This document shows, in pieces, positions 25,251 through 34,644 of a stretch of 64,000 nt of DNA; within the stretch, counting starts at the first letter, position 1; each line of letters opens with the position of its first letter. A model generated the notes under the pieces. The model did no database searches and was not told the origin of the DNA. It saw only the letters and a program-made list of their open reading frames with translations. The position numbers and the translations under genes were made by a program. The stretch comes from Paenibacillus sp. HW567. GTDB lineage: Bacteria > Bacillota > Bacilli > Paenibacillales > Paenibacillaceae. The DNA is taken from the NCBI RefSeq assembly GCF_000374185.1, contig NZ_KB910518.1, positions 738,546 through 802,545 of the forward strand, in the 5' to 3' direction.

Positions 25251-25387
25251 ATTATGTTAGTAAATATAACATGAATTGCGGTTTCTAATTGACAACTCTC
25301 CAGCCGCTCGTTATATTTATAGGTAATTTATTCGGAGCCCGCCGTCTGTCATTCCTTAGCAATTTGCACGCAAGAGAGGTGTTCATG

Positions 25388-26224
25388 ATGAATTATGAGA
25401 ATACAGCAGCAAGCTGGAGCCAGAAGAAACATGGTCCTATACAACCAGACATCATGAATCAAAGCTATTACCGGGAGTGCATCATTCCTTGGAACAGTAC
25501 GACAAATAAAGGCTCCGCCCTATTTTATGAATTCAAAACAGCCGAATCCTTGAACCGCCCCATACTGATGGTTCCTGACACCTGCATGGATATGATTGTG
25601 GAATGCGATCCGGTTGTGCCAAGAGCCTTTTTCTTGGGGCCGAGCTTTAAGCTGCGTTATCTTGACCTTAAACCTGACACTATATATTTTGGCTTTAAAC
25701 CATACACCGAAAAGGGAATGATTAAGAGCCTCGTGTATCATTACAAGGATCTGGCTGGTGACCGGGTGGATTTGCAGGAGCTGATAAATATTGAGGATTT
25801 ATGCGAGACCCTGATTGAGGGGATCAGCTTCAGGGAACGGGCGTCCATCTTCAAGTCCTTTGCCCAAAAGCATTTTATTAATTACGACTATAAGTCCGAT
25901 TTCATTGAAAATCTGCTATGTCTTCTTTGCGGGCATACGGATGAGTTGTCTTTATCTGAAATGTTTACAAAAATCGGTTATTCAGCCCGCCATTGCCGCC
26001 AGGTGTTCAGTGACAGCTACGGAATTCCCCCCAAACAATACTGCAGAATTATGCGCTTTCAAAATGCCATTTCCTGCTTCTCTCATCCTTCAAGCACGCT
26101 CTCTACGGACTTCAACTACCTCCTGAGCCAAAATTATTATGATCAATCCCATTCGATTAGAGACTTCAAGACCTTCACAAGCATGCCGCCTGCCGCATTC
26201 AAAAAGTATATTCTGAACCAGTAA
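25388..26224 (+). CDS. AraC-family transcriptional regulator
   Basis: A 278-residue regulator. The N-terminal part resembles the DUF6597/ligand-binding region of AraC proteins (CMDMIVECDPVVPRAFFLGP). The C-terminal HTH contains LSLSEMFTKIGYSARHCRQVF and YYDQSHSIRDFKTFTSMPPAAFKKY. Starts at 25385 and 25388 are both possible after GAGAGGT; 25388 has better spacing. It is co-directional with, and separated by a terminator from, the MoaF-like/MFS pair, its likely target, before which an inverted repeat lies at 26276-26294. Confidence 0.85.
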   Translation: MNYENTAASWSQKKHGPIQPDIMNQSYYRECIIPWNSTTNKGSALFYEFKTAESLNRPILMVPDTCMDMIVECDPVVPRAFFLGPSFKLRYLDLKPDTIYFGFKPYTEKGMIKSLVYHYKDLAGDRVDLQELINIEDLCETLIEGISFRERASIFKSFAQKHFINYDYKSDFIENLLCLLCGHTDELSLSEMFTKIGYSARHCRQVFSDSYGIPPKQYCRIMRFQNAISCFSHPSSTLSTDFNYLLSQNYYDQSHSIRDFKTFTSMPPAAFKKYILNQ

Positions 26225-26255
26225 ACTTGGAAGCCTTATTTCCAAGTTTTTTTCT
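26223..26255 (+). terminator. Rho-independent terminator after AraC gene
   Basis: AAACTTGGAA (26223-26232) pairs with TTCCAAGTTT (26240-26249), followed by a T-rich tract (TTTTCTT). The stem begins inside the stop codon. Confidence 0.85.
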
Positions 26256-26275
26256 TGTATTATAACTTACTGAAA

Positions 26276-26294
26276 ATGTTATCATTGATAACAT
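26276..26294. promoter_or_regulatory. Inverted repeat before the MoaF-like gene
   Basis: Perfect 9-bp arms ATGTTATCA and TGATAACAT around one T. It sits ~90 bp before ATG 26384 and after the AraC terminator, so it is a good candidate operator for the MoaF-like/MFS operon. Confidence 0.55.
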
Positions 26295-26383
26295 CGCCGT
26301 TTTTTACAATCTTTCTGCGTAACAAAGGAGCATAATTGAATTCAGATGATATATTAACTAACATAAAATTAGGAGTGAACACA

Positions 26384-27214
26384 ATGAATGAACATCAAAA
26401 CAGAGATTTCGTTACTGTACAAGAGCTATCCGAGGGGTTCAGCGAGTTCAGCCTGCCGCAGACTCAAGAGCTGACTGGAAAGAAAATTGAGCTGTATTAT
26501 GAGGCCGGACATAAAGCGGTTTATTACTTCCTGGATGAGACTACGCTGGTATGCACAGTTGAATCCGAAGAAGGTTCTGAGAAGGTGGCTGCCATCTATC
26601 AAGCAGTTTCTCCGCGTAAGGATATTTATTTCATAGATTTCGTCTGGTCTTACGGAGCCACGAAGTCTGTTACAACGATCCTTGACTTGGCGCAGGGCAT
26701 TGCGACTACAGCGATTGGTATTTTGCCGGGTAAGGAAGAGGTGCTGGTCTCCCAGTTCGAAAGAGGCGACAAAGGCCTTCCGCTTACTTCGGTTACAGTT
26801 GATTTTGAGCATGCTTCTGTTGATGTTCCGTTTACCCCTGACACGCTTAAGCATGCCCGAACTGCCGATTTGGTGGGAAAAAGAATGCAGTGGGTATACA
26901 GCGCCAATGACGCGTATGAACACATTTATCTCAACGAAAATTTCTACACCTGGCAATGCCTGAAGGGGATCGAAAAGGGGTTATGCGATACAGATAAATG
27001 CCATTATTTCAAGCTGGATGATAACCTGTATTGGTTCATTTGGCAAGAACGTATTGTACCGACAATCGGGTCGGTTATGGAAGACTTCAATGCAATGCGC
27101 TCTTACGGGAAAATATACGGGTATGAAACATACGAAATGACCAAGGTCACGAATTTTCCTGTCGGCTCTTTCGCAACGCTGTTGAACGAAACCACATACA
27201 CCTTCAATAAATGA
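26384..27214 (+). CDS. MoaF-family protein
   Basis: A 276-residue cytosolic protein with two related halves of the MoaF type (lipocalin-like beta barrels). The N-terminal half ends with DIYFIDFVWSYGATKS, and the C-terminal half carries GKRMQWVYSANDAYEHIYLN and YTWQCLKGIEKGLCDTDKCHYFKL, the most conserved blocks of the C-terminal domain. Despite its name, the function of MoaF is not established; it was found in a monoamine-regulated operon of Klebsiella. ATG 26384 follows AGGAG (26371-26375). An MFS transporter follows after 17 bp, and an AraC gene precedes it, suggesting uptake and processing of a small molecule. Confidence 0.85.
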   Translation: MNEHQNRDFVTVQELSEGFSEFSLPQTQELTGKKIELYYEAGHKAVYYFLDETTLVCTVESEEGSEKVAAIYQAVSPRKDIYFIDFVWSYGATKSVTTILDLAQGIATTAIGILPGKEEVLVSQFERGDKGLPLTSVTVDFEHASVDVPFTPDTLKHARTADLVGKRMQWVYSANDAYEHIYLNENFYTWQCLKGIEKGLCDTDKCHYFKLDDNLYWFIWQERIVPTIGSVMEDFNAMRSYGKIYGYETYEMTKVTNFPVGSFATLLNETTYTFNK

Positions 27215-27231
27215 ACAGGGGGCTGTGAAGT

Positions 27232-28500
27232 ATGGAGCACCACGCAAAAATACGCTATGAAAGAGCTATGGTTATCCTGTTCTTTTTCACCTGGGGGTTT
27301 ACTTTCTTCAACCGGCTCTCGATTAATTTTGTGATGCCGGTCATCATGGATGACTTGCATTTAAGCAGCTCCGATGTTGGTCTGGTCGCCTTTGTCAGTA
27401 CAATCACGCTGGCCTTCTCTTCGATTATTTTCGGACGGCTCTCGGATAGGCAAGGGCTGCGCAAGCGGTTCTTAGTGCCGGCGGTGCTCACAGTAAGTGT
27501 ATTCACGCTATTGAGCTTTTTTGCCCATAGTTTTATGGCTCTATTAATTTTAAGAGGGCTGGTGGGGGTAGGGCTTGGTCCTATACTGCCTATGATTATG
27601 TCGCTAAACCAGTCAGCTTCTTCTGAAAATAAACTGGGCCGGAACACAGGCTTCATCCTGACAGGAGACGCCATTCTTGCGAGTACTCTGGGTCCTGTCA
27701 TTATTACACAGCTAACCAATCATTTCTCCTGGCAGACTACTTTGGTTATATCGGGAATTCCGGCTCTTGTGATGGGCTGGCTGGTGCTTAAGCATATTAA
27801 AGAGATTGATTCCGCCGCATCTCTGGAAGAATCCCGCGATCCCCAGGCAGAGGCATTACCTGTTCAGCAAGTGCTGAAATACCCCAACATTGCGTTATGC
27901 TTCATCCTGACGGTTTTAACCATCGGTGCCTTTTTTATCATTGTGACGTATGCGCCGCTATATTTAACCGAGGTTGAAGGATATAGCGTCAGCAGTATGG
28001 GGGTTATTTCCTCGATCATGGGGATCGTCTATATTCCGTTTGCTTTGTCTATCCCCCGCATAACAGACAAATTCGGACGCAAGCCGGTCATCACCTTCAC
28101 CATTCTACTGTGTTCTGTTGCGCCGTTGTTCATGTTTCTGTTCCCGAATACGCTATTTAGCGTGGGTGCCTACATCCTGTTCGGAGGGTTGGCCGGAACT
28201 ATACATGTATTCTTGAATACAATCATTCCAATGGAGAGCTTGCCGGATAAGCTCAAAACAACGGGCAGCTCCTTAATTATCGCTACAGGTGAGATCATCG
28301 GCGCTGCGGGAATCCCTTTCGCTGCCGGATATTTCGCTGAGTCATACGGATATGCGGCGACTATGCTCGGCTCGGCAATTCTGTTCCTCTGCTCTTTCCT
28401 GATGGCCTTTTTCCTCAAGGAATCCAATCGCAGCATCGCCAAGCGGACAGCGGTACAACCGTCAATGATCAAGAAAGTAGACGCCAGCGTCAGCAAATAG
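27232..28500 (+). CDS. MFS transporter (anion:cation symporter type)
   Basis: A 422-residue membrane protein with 12 predicted segments. The start FFTWGFTFFNRLSINFVMPVI and the signature GRLSDRQGLRKRFLVP match MFS uptake permeases of the anion/cation symporter and D-galactonate type. A second motif A, PRITDKFGRKPVITF, opens the second half. Its ribosome site GGGGG overlaps the end of the spacer after the MoaF-like gene. It most likely imports an organic acid or aromatic compound handled with the MoaF-like protein. Confidence 0.87.
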   Translation: MEHHAKIRYERAMVILFFFTWGFTFFNRLSINFVMPVIMDDLHLSSSDVGLVAFVSTITLAFSSIIFGRLSDRQGLRKRFLVPAVLTVSVFTLLSFFAHSFMALLILRGLVGVGLGPILPMIMSLNQSASSENKLGRNTGFILTGDAILASTLGPVIITQLTNHFSWQTTLVISGIPALVMGWLVLKHIKEIDSAASLEESRDPQAEALPVQQVLKYPNIALCFILTVLTIGAFFIIVTYAPLYLTEVEGYSVSSMGVISSIMGIVYIPFALSIPRITDKFGRKPVITFTILLCSVAPLFMFLFPNTLFSVGAYILFGGLAGTIHVFLNTIIPMESLPDKLKTTGSSLIIATGEIIGAAGIPFAAGYFAESYGYAATMLGSAILFLCSFLMAFFLKESNRSIAKRTAVQPSMIKKVDASVSK

Positions 28501-28531
28501 GCGGGGGTATTAACTGCATATCTAATCTTTG

Positions 28532-28575
28532 AAACAAGGGGCTTGTGAAGACACAACCTCTTGTTTTTTGTTTTA
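28532..28575 (+). terminator. Rho-independent terminator
   Basis: AAACAAGGGG and CCTCTTGTTT flank an inner CTTGTG/CACAA helix, followed by TTTGTTTTATTT. It ends the MoaF-like/MFS operon. Confidence 0.8.
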
Positions 28576-28602
28576 TTTGGGAGAATTACGCAAGAGAAAT
28601 GC

Positions 28603-28631
28603 TTTACAATCTGACGAACGTCAGGTAAGAT
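28603..28631 (+). promoter_or_regulatory. Promoter with TetR operator in the spacer
   Basis: -35 TTTACA (28603-28608), 17-bp spacer, -10 TAAGAT (28626-28631). A perfect palindrome CTGACG-AA-CGTCAG (28611-28624) fills the spacer. The TetR gene of the same operon (29859) is the likely binder. Confidence 0.75.
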
Positions 28632-28665
28632 TGCGGAGTTGAATGAATTTTTTTTGGAGGTAAAG

Positions 28666-29838
28666 ATGAGTACTAAGGTGTTAAGTCAACCAACGTCCAA
28701 GCTGTGGGGCAGATCTTTTATTTTTATTATGCTGGCGAATGCCATTATGTTTATGGCTTTTGAGATGCTTCTTCCTACTTTGCCTTTGTTTGTATCCCGT
28801 GTAGGCGGGGGTGCCTCGGAGATTGGCCTGGTTACGGGGATATTTATGTTTTCAGCGATTATGATCCGTCCGTTTACAGCGACTCTGGCTGCAAAGATTG
28901 ACAAGAAATACCTGCTGCTGACCGGGATGGCGATTTGTGCCCTCATGACAGGAGCGTATTATCTTGCGTCGGGTGTGGGGATGATTTTGTTTTTTCGTGT
29001 GCTGCATGGACTGGGCTTTGGTCTTGCGACCACTTATTTTGCGACACTTGCCACGGAGAATATACCTAAGGACCGCCGCGGAGAGGGGATGGGCTACTTT
29101 GGCGTTGGCGAGACGGTGGCTGTGTCGATGGGGCCGTTAATCGGAACGAGCATCTTGAAAACATATGATTTTCACGGATTGTTTTATGGTGGAATGGGGA
29201 TTATTCTGCTTGCCATGGTAATGGGAGTGTTTGTCTCGCGGAAGCCCGCAACAATAAATGATACCAATGGGCACAAGGAAACTGCTGTCAAATGGATTGA
29301 GATGAAGGTCTTATTCCCGTCGCTGCTTATCATGCTGGTGGGGGTCGCTGCGGGTTCGATCATGTCGTTTGTGGCGCTTTATGCGGGGGAGAAAGGGTTC
29401 GATACGGTTGCCTGGTTTTTCTTTGTAGTGGCAATTTCCAGCTTCCTGGTACGGCTTATATCGGGCAAGATGTTTGACAGGCTGGGTCCGGGGTCGGTTC
29501 TGGTTCCTTCTGCGGTATTGGTGATAGCGGGGATTTGGCTGCTGACGGTATCCGGCAGTAATGAGATGTTCCTGTGTTCGGCTGCCTTGTATGGGTTCGG
29601 CTTTGGTGCAATCTTTCCGGCGCTTCAGACCTGGTGTGTCAATCTGGTTGAGGAGCATGAGCATGAACATGCAATGGCGTCTTTTTTCAACTTTTTCGAT
29701 CTGGGCATCGGCGGGGGAGCTATGATTCTTGGGACGGTTGCATCGCTATTTTCTTATAATATAGTTTATTATATAGCCATAGGTGTTATGGGAGGATTCT
29801 TGCTGCTATATCTCGCGTATTCAAGAAAAAAGGCATAG
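28666..29838 (+). CDS. MFS transporter (efflux type)
   Basis: A 390-residue, 12-segment MFS protein. MAFEMLLPTLPLFVSRVGGGASEIGLVTG at the start is typical of the YwoG/arabinose-exporter-like group. The conserved GYFGVGETVAVSMGPLIG marks the antiporter motif C region. The start at 28666 has GGAGG 5 nt upstream. It is the first gene of an operon with a TetR repressor, both under the operator-bearing promoter at 28603. Substrate unknown. Confidence 0.87.
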   Translation: MSTKVLSQPTSKLWGRSFIFIMLANAIMFMAFEMLLPTLPLFVSRVGGGASEIGLVTGIFMFSAIMIRPFTATLAAKIDKKYLLLTGMAICALMTGAYYLASGVGMILFFRVLHGLGFGLATTYFATLATENIPKDRRGEGMGYFGVGETVAVSMGPLIGTSILKTYDFHGLFYGGMGIILLAMVMGVFVSRKPATINDTNGHKETAVKWIEMKVLFPSLLIMLVGVAAGSIMSFVALYAGEKGFDTVAWFFFVVAISSFLVRLISGKMFDRLGPGSVLVPSAVLVIAGIWLLTVSGSNEMFLCSAALYGFGFGAIFPALQTWCVNLVEEHEHEHAMASFFNFFDLGIGGGAMILGTVASLFSYNIVYYIAIGVMGGFLLLYLAYSRKKA

Positions 29839-29858
29839 CTCACATGCGGAGGTAGTCC

Positions 29859-30422
29859 ATGAGTAAAGACAGAATTAAAGAAATTGCGGTTCAGCATTTT
29901 AACAGGTATGGCTATGAAGGGGTACGGATGGCGCAAATTGCAGAGGATGCGGGGATTCGCAAGCAGTCGTTATCCTATCATTTTTCTACTAAAAAGGCGC
30001 TGCTTGAAGAGTTGTACGAGGAAGTAGTGGAGGAGGAAATTTCATTTGTCCGGAGCTATTTTGTGTCGAGATCAGGGTTAGCCTGGGAGGAGCAGCTATA
30101 TCAATTCCTTGTGGAGCATAAAAACCGTTTCGTGGCGCATCCGAATGTACATTTCATGTTTGTTATCTCGTTTCTTACGCCAACCGAAGTCAATGATTTC
30201 GTGGTGGTTCAGTATCAGAGGTATCTGGCTATATTGAGAGAGGAAGTAGATTTGTTGTTTGCTCAGGGTCAGTCTACCCGGATACCTCCTGAAGAATGCA
30301 CGGTAGCTTACATGACCCTGCTGGATGGGTTAGATGTGCAACTGGTATATGAAACACTAGAATCTTACGAGCGGGCATTGAAGATTGGTTGGAATGTGCT
30401 TTTGCATGGAACCCGCTTGTAA
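29859..30422 (+). CDS. TetR/AcrR-family repressor
   Basis: A 187-residue regulator. Its HTH lies at residues ~5-45 (IKEIAVQHFNRYGYEGVRM, IAEDAGIRKQSLSYHF); the C-terminal domain has no recognisable ligand motif. GGAGG lies upstream of ATG 29859, 20 bp after the MFS stop. Operon position and the palindrome in the promoter suggest it represses its own operon. Confidence 0.9.
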   Translation: MSKDRIKEIAVQHFNRYGYEGVRMAQIAEDAGIRKQSLSYHFSTKKALLEELYEEVVEEEISFVRSYFVSRSGLAWEEQLYQFLVEHKNRFVAHPNVHFMFVISFLTPTEVNDFVVVQYQRYLAILREEVDLLFAQGQSTRIPPEECTVAYMTLLDGLDVQLVYETLESYERALKIGWNVLLHGTRL

Positions 30423-30430
30423 GGCGCTCC

Positions 30431-31285
30431 TTATTCGTAAAAAAGCAGCCGTTTGGCATAGGCATTGCGGAATTCGCTGGGTGTCAGGCCGACGATTTTT
30501 TTGAAGGATTTCATGAAGGTGTGGCAATCCTTATAGCCGAGCTGGAGCGAGACCTCGTTAATATTCTGGTTGGTGTCGGTCAGCAGAAATTTGGCCAGCT
30601 CCATTTTTTGCTGCAGGATATACTGCTTCAAGGATGTGCCGGAAATTGTGCTGAAGAGATGAGAGATATATTTCTCGTTGTAGCCAAAATAGCCGGCGAT
30701 TTGGGATACCTTAATATGCTCGCTCCGGCTCCATTTGATATAATCCACGATGTCATTGTAGAGCTGCTCCTGTTTGCTTTTTCCGGCAGGAGGGTGCGAT
30801 GAGAACAAGACCTGGTTGTACAGCTCGCACAAAATGACGGTGGACATATAATTGTTCAGCGTCTTGTCGTTGTAGCAGCGGACGGAGTCCTGAAGCTGCT
30901 TCATCATGACGATGATTTTTTCCAGGCTGCTTAGTGTTCCCAACTGAGGTAAAATCACTTCTCCAGCGTTTGCGCTAGGGGAAACGGAGGCGGGCTCTGT
31001 CACCTCGATCGCATTCTCGGAAGAGAAATGCAGCCAGTAGAAGCTGCACTGTGAGGCTTTATATCCAAATTGCTTCGTGAGCGGCGGGAGCAGCAGGTAC
31101 TCGCCTTTGGCCACGGAGAAACGCTGCTCGCCGCTGGCAAGATACAACGTGCCGCTGGTCATAACAATAAGCTCGTAATCGCACAGCACCCGGCTCAAAT
31201 GCACCCAGTCCGGCGACGGCGCAACAAACTTCCCCGTAATCTCCAGATCGACAGGCTTGTCTACCGCCAGTTTGTAAGCAATCAT
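30431..31285 (-). CDS. AraC-family regulator of the arabinan locus
   Basis: A 284-residue regulator. The N-terminal cupin-like sugar-sensing domain (residues ~20-150) contains LIVMTSGTLYLASGEQRFSV and KGEYLLLPP. The C-terminal double HTH (~185-280) contains IKVSQIAGYFGYNEKYISHLF and INEVSLQLGYKDCHTFMKSF. It lies upstream of, and in the same direction as, nothing else, and its start codon is only 18 bp from the end of repeat element A. A run of seven G serves as ribosome site. It probably regulates the neighbouring GH127/GH43/GH51 genes; the sugar is inferred from them. Confidence 0.88.
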   Translation of the reverse strand: MIAYKLAVDKPVDLEITGKFVAPSPDWVHLSRVLCDYELIVMTSGTLYLASGEQRFSVAKGEYLLLPPLTKQFGYKASQCSFYWLHFSSENAIEVTEPASVSPSANAGEVILPQLGTLSSLEKIIVMMKQLQDSVRCYNDKTLNNYMSTVILCELYNQVLFSSHPPAGKSKQEQLYNDIVDYIKWSRSEHIKVSQIAGYFGYNEKYISHLFSTISGTSLKQYILQQKMELAKFLLTDTNQNINEVSLQLGYKDCHTFMKSFKKIVGLTPSEFRNAYAKRLLFYE

Positions 31286-31302
31286 TCGTGTGGCCCCCCC
31301 TT

Positions 31303-31561
31303 CTATATAAGTTGAACTTTAGGTTTTCATATTGAGGTCTGGTCGTAACTGCGGGGAATGTTTGGACTTCCGGCCGCTGTTGTCTGCAGATTTCTTGATT
31401 GTATACCGCTGTTCGCGGTGGAAATCCAACCATAGCTTATGCTTACGATGCCAGCTTTCCTACGGAAAGCTCTCAGGCGGTCGCTATCGCTCCTACAGTT
31501 CCAAACCTCCCCTCCGTTACTTCCGCCCTTTTTTATGATTTTTTAAGTTCAACTTATATAG
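31303..31561 (-). repeat. Inverted-end repeat element, copy A
   Basis: 259 bp bounded by CTATATAAGTTGAACTTTAG-type ends and their inverse (TTTAAGTTCAACTTATATAG). Read on the minus strand it matches copies B and C: the block GGAGCGATAGCGACCGCC after a ~60-bp arm, then GAGAGCTTTCCGTAGGAAAGCT (hairpin written here in two parts: GAGAGCTTTCC, GGAAAGCT), and GGAAGTCCAAACATTCCCCG near the other end. No open reading frame. It fills the gap between the AraC and GH127 genes. Confidence 0.85.
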
Positions 31562-31675
31562 CATGCATAGCTGTATAAATAAAACTAACATAGCACGCTT
31601 CATAAAAACAACCGGCTTGCCGGAGCGGTGAACCTGCCCGGCAGACCGGTTGTTTTTAATACAGGAATTGTTGCT

Positions 31676-34264
31676 CTAGGCTGGCTTAATAATGGTAACT
31701 TTATATTCCTTAACCGTCTCTAGGTCCTCTGCCTTGACGATGATGTGGAGGCTCGTAATCTGATCCGGAAGGAACACTGTTCTCGGCAGGGTATCTTCGA
31801 TCAGGATGTCATTGATATAGACCAGCGCATTTTTGTGCGCCGGAACGGCATGCATCCGTACCGCCGGCGAGCCGGCAGCCATTGTCAAGGTATAGTCCGT
31901 CTGATCGGCGGCGAACGTCTTGGAGAGGGTGCCTGCATCAAAGTACAGCTCTGCCAGCTCCGCATTGCTGCTGTAGCTCGTCATCATCCGCAGCAGATCA
32001 AAGATTCCGTTCATTTGCCCCGGAATGACAAATTTGATTTCTACCTCGGTGGTGGACTGTATCCGCTCTGCCGGAATGAGATAACGTTTGTTATAGAAGG
32101 TACGGACCTTATCCGTCATGAGCGTATCGCTGACAAGCAGCTCGCCGTTTACATATATATCAAGGGTTCTACCGTTGTTGCCGGAGAAGCAAGTGACAGA
32201 CAAATAGTTGTCCTGATCAGGAAGCACCTTCAGGCGGTAGCTGAACCAGCCGTTGTTCTCCGCTTGTCTCAGGGTATACCCGTCCCAGACGGCAACAGAG
32301 GTATTCTCCCCCTTAACGCCATGCTCAAGCTCGTATTGATCATTGCCTACCGGCAGACTGTCAATGGTGGCCTCGCGGATGGTCTGATTTTGTTTTCCCT
32401 GTAAAATATGCTCCTGCAATTCCTTCGAATCCGGTTCTACTAGCTTCCAGTAGATGCCGTAGCGCTCTTCATGCTGCTTGTAATGCGGGGTGAATTCCAG
32501 CCGTCCATCCTCATCTGTTCCCCTCAGGACGAAGACCAGTTCATCCTTGCTGCGCACAAAATGCTCCCCGAAGCGGTCAAGCCAATCGCCGATGCTCTGG
32601 TTCGACGGTGTAATGAAATCCTTGATCAGCATGTTCTTCGTCGGCACGCTGACGGCCACTCCTGTTGCCGATTGTGCCAGATCTTCCGTTCCCAAAGCGG
32701 CGCTGAGCACCACCGGTCCATATTTGAAAGCCACTACATTCGGCGCATCTGGCAGTGTGCGGTAGTACGGCTTCATCGGCAATTGAATGCTCAGCTTGTC
32801 GCCATCCTTCCAGCTTTTCTCCAGAACAGCGTAACCGCCCTCAGTCTTATAGGCCACCGCCTCGCCGTTCAAATGAATTTGCATCGTCCCGGCAATCCAC
32901 TCTGGAATGCGCAAATGCAGCGCAAGCATGGCTTCCAGACTGTCCAGAGTACGTACAGTAAATGTGGCTGTGTCGCTGTAAGGAAGATTAGCCGACTGTG
33001 TCAGCTCAATCCGGTGCTGTTCCGATACCAGGCTGGAGCTGGCATATTGATTAATATAAATGCTGTTGCCCCGGTGGAAATACAGGCTGTCATTCAGCTT
33101 GGTGAAGCTCTCCATGCCGGTTCCGGTACAGCACCAGAAATGCTCGAAAGGAGAACTGTACACCTTGAAATAACCCGTAGCCATCGGCTGAAAATACATC
33201 GTCATGCCGGTGTGCGGATGCTGTGACGAAAGAATGGCGTTGATGAATGTATTCTCATAGAAATCCGCATATTTGATATCGCCCGTAAGCTTGAACAATT
33301 CTCTGGTCAGCTTCAGCATATTGTAGGTGTTGCAGGTTTCGGCGGTAAAATTGGAGCGTTCCCCGTCCAGAATGTCTGGCTCGCCGAAATGCTCCCATTC
33401 GCTGTTCCCGCCGGTAATATAGCTGTGGTGGTTGACAACCATGTCCCAGAACTGTACCGCAGCTTCCAGATAGAAGCGCTCGCCTTCTCCCAGCACAAGA
33501 TAACGGTTCAGCGCGCCGAGAAACTTCGGAATTGTTGTATTGGCATGTTTGCCCTTGAGAATATCCCGGCCTTCATGGACGGGTGTGAACAAGGTCAGCT
33601 CATCGAACATATGGGCTGCGTACAGATGATGCTCGTTTTGCGTAATCTTATACAGGTCATAAAGGCAATCGTTCATTCCTCCGTACTCAACCGCGAGTAC
33701 CCGTTCCTGAATTTCAGCCGACCAGGCGAAGACGCGCCGATACACCCACTCGCCCAGCCGGGATACTATGCTGTAAGCCGCTGCGCTGCGGGTTGAGCTG
33801 TAGACGGCGACCAGACCTGCGATGATTTTGTGCATGGTATACCAGGGAACCCAGGCAGGCTGTTTATTCTCCACATGATCGAACAGCTTCTCGGAAAAAG
33901 CTGACAAATAGCCATTCTCAAATTGGCATTCCGCCAGCTCATCTATAATATATTCGAGCCTCTGCAAAAGCCCGCTGCTGCCGTTGCTCTGGTAGGCCTG
34001 TGCCAGCGCCGTCAGATAATGACCCAGCGTATGTCCTCTGATTTCGGTATTTTCCCAGCCGGGGTATTTTTCGCTTTTGGGAGCGAGTCCCCGGTTTTCG
34101 CGGAAGCCGGCGAGGAGCCGGTCAGGATCATAGCTTTTGAGATAGAGGTTTTCTTTGGCAAAGGCGTTAACCATATACGGGTCGGTCAGCGTAACCTGAT
34201 TCATGGGGAAGCTTTGAATGTGGGGCTGTAAGGCTGTCAGGAGCGGTTTGTTGTCTAAGGTCAT
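31676..34264 (-). CDS. GH127-type beta-L-arabinofuranosidase
   Basis: An 862-residue glycoside hydrolase. Residues ~15-600 match GH127 (HypBA1 type). The zinc/nucleophile residues are visible: Glu and Cys in TAETCNTYN (~308-310) and the adjacent Cys pair in FWCCTGTGME (~376-377), with a candidate acid/base Glu in NSEWEHFGE (~290). The C-terminus (~690-860) holds a beta-sandwich domain and a cadherin-like domain. No signal peptide, so it should act in the cytoplasm on imported arabino-oligosaccharides. AGGAG precedes ATG 34264, with a TATAAT box at 34287-34292 on the minus strand. GH127 also contains other sugar specificities, so the exact linkage is inferred from context. Confidence 0.9.
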   Translation of the reverse strand: MTLDNKPLLTALQPHIQSFPMNQVTLTDPYMVNAFAKENLYLKSYDPDRLLAGFRENRGLAPKSEKYPGWENTEIRGHTLGHYLTALAQAYQSNGSSGLLQRLEYIIDELAECQFENGYLSAFSEKLFDHVENKQPAWVPWYTMHKIIAGLVAVYSSTRSAAAYSIVSRLGEWVYRRVFAWSAEIQERVLAVEYGGMNDCLYDLYKITQNEHHLYAAHMFDELTLFTPVHEGRDILKGKHANTTIPKFLGALNRYLVLGEGERFYLEAAVQFWDMVVNHHSYITGGNSEWEHFGEPDILDGERSNFTAETCNTYNMLKLTRELFKLTGDIKYADFYENTFINAILSSQHPHTGMTMYFQPMATGYFKVYSSPFEHFWCCTGTGMESFTKLNDSLYFHRGNSIYINQYASSSLVSEQHRIELTQSANLPYSDTATFTVRTLDSLEAMLALHLRIPEWIAGTMQIHLNGEAVAYKTEGGYAVLEKSWKDGDKLSIQLPMKPYYRTLPDAPNVVAFKYGPVVLSAALGTEDLAQSATGVAVSVPTKNMLIKDFITPSNQSIGDWLDRFGEHFVRSKDELVFVLRGTDEDGRLEFTPHYKQHEERYGIYWKLVEPDSKELQEHILQGKQNQTIREATIDSLPVGNDQYELEHGVKGENTSVAVWDGYTLRQAENNGWFSYRLKVLPDQDNYLSVTCFSGNNGRTLDIYVNGELLVSDTLMTDKVRTFYNKRYLIPAERIQSTTEVEIKFVIPGQMNGIFDLLRMMTSYSSNAELAELYFDAGTLSKTFAADQTDYTLTMAAGSPAVRMHAVPAHKNALVYINDILIEDTLPRTVFLPDQITSLHIIVKAEDLETVKEYKVTIIKPA

Positions 34265-34644
34265 ATTTTTATTCTCCTATATCTAGATTATATGAGCAGG
34301 TTTTCACTTAAAGCTTATATTCTGTAAAGGCTATGCGTAAATAGAGCAACGTTCGAATATGTGTCAAAAGGTTAGATTTCACGAAAAAGAAGATGACAAC
34401 ACAGTGCAGCTCACGTTATGGTAAACCGGGATATCGCCAGCGGCAGCGGATCGGACGGGTGTCGTTTGTTGAGTTTAATTTTAAATATATATAAATAAAT
34501 TCATGTTTACATAAAAATAATGCTGTGCTAATTTGGTAATGCATGAATCGCAAACGGTAGACATGCATTCCCGGCTGGCGGGGGTAGGGGTAAACCCCGG
34601 ATAGCTGCGTCAGCCGGCATCCTAGCAAATGAGGAGAGATCATT
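34265..34644. other. Divergent intergenic region of GH127 and GH43
   Basis: 380 bp without a gene. It contains the minus-strand -10 box TATAAT (34287-34292) near the GH127 start, an A/T-rich block at ~34470-34545 that may hold the GH43 promoter, and GAGGAG before the GH43 ATG. No clear operator was found. Confidence 0.5.
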
